The position numbers and the translations under genes were made by a program. 64,000 nucleotides of DNA, from positions 1 through 64,000 of the forward strand of contig JACPPF010000169.1 in assembly GCA_016191165.1 (NCBI GenBank), read 5' to 3'. A model generated the notes under the pieces. It searched no databases, was not told the origin of the DNA, and was given only the letters and a program-made list of their open reading frames with translations. This DNA is from Planctomycetota bacterium (lineage in GTDB: Bacteria; Planctomycetota; Planctomycetia; Gemmatales; Gemmataceae). Of the stretch, positions 60,482 to 64,000 are shown piece by piece (position 1 is the stretch's first letter; each line of letters starts with the position of its first letter).

Positions 60482-60973
60482 TCAGTTGTTTTGAGTGAGC
60501 TGCTGACCTTCGGCGTATGCATCCGGTGGAGCTACCTCGGGCCTGATACGATAGCTGCTAATCAGCAGTCCCTCAATGCGGACGACCACTTCCCTCTCCG
60601 GGTCATAATCAGTACACATGCGCCGTTCATCCTCGCCTTCAGGCCCAGCGGGGAGTGATGCGACCGGCCAATACTCCACTCGAGGCGTGTCCGTACCGTC
60701 CTTCCAGATTACAAGAACACCGCGACCAACCAATCGGAAGTTCTGCCAAGCCGTAGCAGCGATCGACAGTTCTTGTTCGCCGAGCCACGCCTTTTCTGTG
60801 CAACGATTTCGTCGCGTGTTCCAGCCCGCGGGGCTTTCCTCGGCACGCCCGTCTGGGGCACTCCGCACAATTCAGCCCTTGGGGACGGCGAACTCTTGGG
60901 CCTCATGCAACAACTGCTTGAACTTCTTGCCACTGCCACATGGGCATGGTGCATTCCGGTTGATTTTGCCCAT
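60482..60973 (-). pseudogene. Broken SEC-C-motif gene
   Basis: From ATG 60973 the frame reads MGKINRNAPCPCGSGKKFKQ, the opening of an SEC-C zinc motif (usually CPCGSGKKYKxCC), but loses the last Cys pair and stops at TGA 60874-60872. The +1 frame continues instead with SSCCMRPK at the expected place, so a frameshift right after the lysines is likely. Downstream, the original frame is open again from 60868 to 60482 (WQNFRLVGRGVLVIWKDG). The gene appears to have been damaged at least once, or twice if both frames were originally joined. Confidence 0.45.
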
Positions 60974-61014
60974 AATCGCTCCCTTCCGCTGGTGGCCGCA
61001 CCTCTAGTGCTCGT

Positions 61015-61128
61015 TCACCGGTAAACGATACGATTGGCGACCTTCTGGCAAGTCCGACAGAATCCCTTGCCGCAAAAGTAGTTACGTGACGACCTGCGCA
61101 GCCGAACCGAATCGGACGGCCCGGTCAT
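61015..61128 (-). CDS. Possible 37-residue Cys-rich peptide
   Basis: A short frame from ATG 61128 with a C-terminal CGKGFCRTC cluster and basic residues. It is too short and weakly supported for a firm call, but the cysteine spacing looks like a zinc ribbon half. The rest of 60974-61229 holds nothing recognised. Confidence 0.15.
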   Translation of the reverse strand: MTGPSDSVRLRRSSRNYFCGKGFCRTCQKVANRIVYR

Positions 61129-61229
61129 ATGACACCCTGGCAGAATGCGGAACCCGTTCTACGTTCACCTTCCCGGTGCTGGACGGCTGAACGTTAGCAC
61201 GGCCCGAATGCGGGGTTTTTCAGGCAAGG

Positions 61230-62138
61230 TCAAATGCCTCCATAGTCGTGGCGACCTTTGAGCATCGTGATGAGTCCTGCGAGCCTTTCAAGATCGTCGG
61301 TCTCCTGATCCATCTCGACGCGCAGAACGTTGGCTGACTCCTCCATGCCCGTTCTCGCAATTCGCGCCAGAACCTCCTTGCCGTACATCAAGAATTCGTG
61401 GCCGTCCTCGCGGCTGACGCCAAGGATAACGTCGGCCGAGTTGATAAGATCGGTAGGGTCAAAATCCGCATCCCGGTTGCATCCAGTTCCGGACTCGTCA
61501 AATAGTGCGTCAATGGGAACTCGATTCGGTCCCGGAAGCTCTTCTCCTTGGATCAGCTTTCGGAGCCCCTCCCGTCGTGCGTTTTTCCCTCGCGCGCGTT
61601 CGTCCGCGAACATCCACTTTGCGATTTCACGAATTCGGCCGCTGCTCAACGTCCTCAAGCCATCGACCGTAGCACGGCCTTTCCGAATGGCATCAAGGTT
61701 GTCTGCGGGAGTACGACTCAAAAGCAACACGAGACTTGCTACGTCTTTTCGCTTTTCATGGGTAGCAGAGTCCGTGCCGGTGAGATGTGTGGTGAACCGT
61801 TCGACGGTATCGGCCCACCACTCCCAAATAGCGATTTCTCCCCAAGGTCGCCTGTCATACCTGAAGCCGTCTTCCCATTCCTCAACAGTCCGCGGGTACA
61901 CCTGGTCAAAAACCCGTTCAAACCGACGAAAGATCTCGCGAACTTCTGGCGGAAATTCTGGATGAACGTATTCGTCGCGCTGCTTGATCGTCTTCAGCAT
62001 TTCGGGCGACGCATAAAACTCGCCGTGATCCCTAATGTGGAGTGGCAGGTAACCTGCCGGCACCTTTGTCGCCAGGACTGTGTAGAACTCGATCTCCGGC
62101 TTAAGCCTGACAAGAATCCGCACTTGTTCAGATGACAT
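61230..62138 (-). CDS. Protein of unknown function
   Basis: A 302-residue acidic protein starting at ATG 62138; the frame is open to 62288 but that extension is unlikely. It contains Trp/Arg-rich segments (WGEIAIWEWWADTVERF near 100) and a helical C-terminus. No motif or transmembrane segment is visible. The gene stands alone at the right end of the island, in the same direction as the small genes around it. Confidence 0.6.
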   Translation of the reverse strand: MSSEQVRILVRLKPEIEFYTVLATKVPAGYLPLHIRDHGEFYASPEMLKTIKQRDEYVHPEFPPEVREIFRRFERVFDQVYPRTVEEWEDGFRYDRRPWGEIAIWEWWADTVERFTTHLTGTDSATHEKRKDVASLVLLLSRTPADNLDAIRKGRATVDGLRTLSSGRIREIAKWMFADERARGKNARREGLRKLIQGEELPGPNRVPIDALFDESGTGCNRDADFDPTDLINSADVILGVSREDGHEFLMYGKEVLARIARTGMEESANVLRVEMDQETDDLERLAGLITMLKGRHDYGGI

Positions 62139-62435
62139 TGCTAGGCACCTCCCGATTCCTCGCGGTAACCTTCGCTTATGCCCGTGGCATCCCGAATTCC
62201 CTGCCAGAATGTACTGTTCGATCAATATCCACCGGTGTTTCCGGCTTGTCAAATGGCCCAAGACAAGCCATGAACCCTCGCTGGACACGTCGTCCCGGCA
62301 TGGCTCTTCCCAATCATGATTCTGCCTGCGGAGTGATTATACCGCGGTGCCTGCAAACTGGCCTGGCGCCGATGGGCCGTTTCCGGACAATCCGTGTCCG
62401 GTAGCGGCTGATTCAGTGCTTCCGGGGCGGCTTGC
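62139..62435. other. Gap with no recognised gene
   Basis: About 300 bases upstream of the 302-residue gene. Open frames are short and overlap on both strands. No repeat or promoter could be assigned. Confidence 0.4.
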
Positions 62436-62678
62436 TTACGCGTGTTGTGTGAAATTATGCCCGCATGTCCTGCACATGCTGTTGGGGCCGGACACGTACC
62501 CGCCGCAACCGGGTTTCCGGCCTTCCCTTTGGCAGGCATGGCACCGCCCGTACCCAGCCACAATTTCATCGTCGTCGTCCCAAGCGATCGATGCTGGCAC
62601 TTCATCCACGAGGTTCCCTTGTTGCGTCTGACCGCGGAATCCCACGGCTTCAAGAACGGCATTGTTGAGACTTGCCAT
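62436..62678 (-). CDS. Small Cys-rich protein, possible zinc ribbon
   Basis: An 80-residue frame from ATG 62678; the frame is open to 62750. It contains RCHACQREGRKPGCGGY and MCRTCGHNFTQH, two Cys clusters with the spacing of a zinc ribbon. The first half is acidic (DDDDEIV). The ribosome site is weak. Function unknown. Confidence 0.4.
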   Translation of the reverse strand: MASLNNAVLEAVGFRGQTQQGNLVDEVPASIAWDDDDEIVAGYGRCHACQREGRKPGCGGYVSGPNSMCRTCGHNFTQHA

Positions 62679-62704
62679 TGAAACCCTGCCGGTTGCCTTG
62701 GCGA

Positions 62705-62902
62705 TTACTCTTGGCTGCTGGGTCTGAAGATTGATCCCACAACACGACACGGAAGATAAATGCCGGCGAATACTACGATTACCAGCACTGCAAACTGGGC
62801 CAAGGCCAACCTAGCCGCATTCGGATCCCCAATTGTATGGGCAAGGACGAAACCGATGATGCCAAGGATGGGCGGCCCTGCATAGAAAAGGCACCCGGCC
62901 AA
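62705..62902 (-). CDS. Possible small membrane protein
   Basis: A 65-residue frame starting at TTG 62902 with two hydrophobic segments (PPILGIIGFVLAHTIG and LAQFAVLVIVVFAGIYLP). Only the non-ATG start and modest length weigh against it. It could be a real two-helix membrane protein. Confidence 0.3.
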   Translation of the reverse strand: MAGCLFYAGPPILGIIGFVLAHTIGDPNAARLALAQFAVLVIVVFAGIYLPCRVVGSIFRPSSQE

Positions 62903-62943
62903 GCAGCCATTTTCGGATGCGTCTCTCGGGCAGGGCTAACGCC

Positions 62944-63816
62944 TCACTGGCTCCCCAGATTCGCCGAACCTCGGATGACTTCTTCGAGAAACTCCGTATT
63001 CCAGGCAGCCTGGAGACGTTTGCAGGTGATGCTCTCCTTGTCAGGGTGATGCTTCAACAGGGTCACGGCGAGGCGGCGTAGCAGAGCCAGGTTTTGTGCC
63101 GCCGTGCGTTCCTTGGTGCGGTTGTAGTCTTCGCCGAAGTTGACGTCCAACTGCCAATGCAAGTTGTTTTCAATACTCCAATGACGCCGCAATGCTTTGC
63201 CGTAATACCGGGCACTCGCCTTTTTGCTGCCGATGAAGAATCGGACCTCCGTGCTGGTTTCGCCTTTCACAGTTCGCTCGCTGCCGCACATGCCAATGAC
63301 GCACAGATCCTGCCAGGCATCGTGATTGCGAATGCCACGTGGATTACGAATGATGGTATAACAACGCACTTCCTCACGCCCGTGACCTTTTTCCTCAGTT
63401 GTATAAGTATCGTGGTCGAGACCCACAAAATCCGTTTCGCACGCTTGCTCGAAGCAGTTCTGAATATCGGTCAGCAACCGTTCCTGATTGGCCTTGACCG
63501 TCAGGACATAGTGGCCGCCTTTGGCCCGGATCTTGGCGGCGATCTGCTTTTGGCAGCCGATGGCATCAATGCTCACGAGGGCGCCGTGGAGGTCGAGCAG
63601 TTCCAGGAGCTTGGGAATGGCCGCGATTTCGTTGGATTTTTCGTCCACGGCGACCTGGCCCAAGCTGAGATGGTTCTTGGTGGCCCAGGCGCTGACCAAG
63701 TGCAACGGACCCAGATCAGCGGTCCCGGAACGACGGACCGTCTTGCCGTCGATGGCAATCTGTTCGATGCCGACACTTCCAGCAAGGGCCAGCATCCAAT
63801 CCCGGAAGGTAACCGT
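62944..63816 (-). mobile_element. ISAs1-family transposase, 5'-truncated
   Basis: The frame encodes the catalytic part of an ISAs1-type DDE transposase. The first Asp is in EQIAIDGKTVRRSG, the second in ALVSIDAIGCQKQIA, and the Glu in HWSIENNLHWQLDVNFGED. The normal C-terminus follows. A TGA at 63817-63819 blocks the frame just upstream, and the N-terminal region of about 80-100 residues expected for this family is missing, so the gene is truncated at its 5' end. The coding part from 63795 alone is 283 residues. It marks the edge of the island and is probably inactive. Confidence 0.8.
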
Positions 63817-63905
63817 TCACACGGAGTAATCGCTGGGCGCGCACAGATGACGTGCAACGGTCGAGCGATGTGCATTTTATTGAATGGGTTGCAGGCAGAG
63901 AACGA

Positions 63906-64000
63906 TCACGTCGGCTTGGGCAACAGGTCTGGAGGACGTTGGTCGGCAAAGTAGGCGGACAGGGAGTCGTGCAGAAACGTGAAGACGCTGCGGCCCGTTT
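63906..64000 (-). CDS. C-terminal fragment, probable IS66-type transposase tail
   Basis: A minus-strand frame enters from the right edge and stops at 63906, giving 30 residues including FTFLHDSLSAYFADQRPPDL then LPKPT. This resembles the tail of IS66-type transposases (L-x-x-x-x-x-A-x-F, ending PxLLP). The identification is tentative because the body is outside the window. It adds to the transposase debris at this end. Confidence 0.35.
   Translation of the reverse strand, partial: TGRSVFTFLHDSLSAYFADQRPPDLLPKPT

Overview
The window looks like a planctomycete chromosome, probably from the Gemmata/Pirellula side of the phylum. This is inferred from the family mix: Hanks-type kinases with a CPAC...CPRC zinc ribbon, ECF sigma factors paired with kinases, a DUF1580 protein and planctomycete-style two-component proteins. 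All calls come from reading the sequence; no database search was run.

Layout. 1-6.2 kb is ordinary chromosome: a partial gene, a kinase-receiver fusion, a hybrid histidine kinase and an HD-GYP response regulator. At 6.4 kb a tRNA-Gly(CCC) is followed by a tyrosine integrase. This opens an accessory region with a replication-like block at 8-17 kb: a DUF1580 protein, an AAA-type ATPase, a winged-helix protein, a DnaX-like clamp loader, a clamp-like protein and an AEP-type primase. 17-26 kb carries cargo: a four-fold AP2 protein, an acetyltransferase, a Dam-type methylase, a TPR protein and a GHKL ATPase with a C-terminal HEFGH motif. 26.4-29.9 kb (minus) is a five-gene operon led by a MarR regulator with a palindromic, apparently leaderless promoter. 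A canonical beta clamp gene follows at 30.2 kb.

31.3-38.1 kb (minus) is the most interesting part. It is a six-gene operon with an unknown protein, a sigma-like protein lacking region 4, a 73-residue protein resembling the C-terminal domain of DndC, a second DndD-like SMC ATPase, a DndE-like domain fused to a HerA/FtsK-type motor, and a phosphorothioation-associated methyltransferase-like protein. A complete dndBCDE operon lies 17 kb away on the plus strand (54.4-59.6 kb), so the paralogy can be read within the window. The six-gene operon has DndC-tail, DndD and DndE counterparts but no PP-loop sulfur enzyme. I propose it is an effector or partner module of the phosphorothioation system.

Between them are a kinase/DUF2306/ECF sigma cluster (38.4-41.3 kb) and a complete type I-G (formerly I-U) CRISPR-Cas locus (41.4-54.2 kb, minus): a three-repeat array, csb2, csb1, csx17, cas3, cas2, cas4-cas1 fusion and a DUF2130 gene. 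The right end (59.7-64 kb) holds small, broken and unknown genes and transposase debris (truncated ISAs1-family gene and a probable IS66-type tail). This fits a chromosomal defence island built next to an integrative element.
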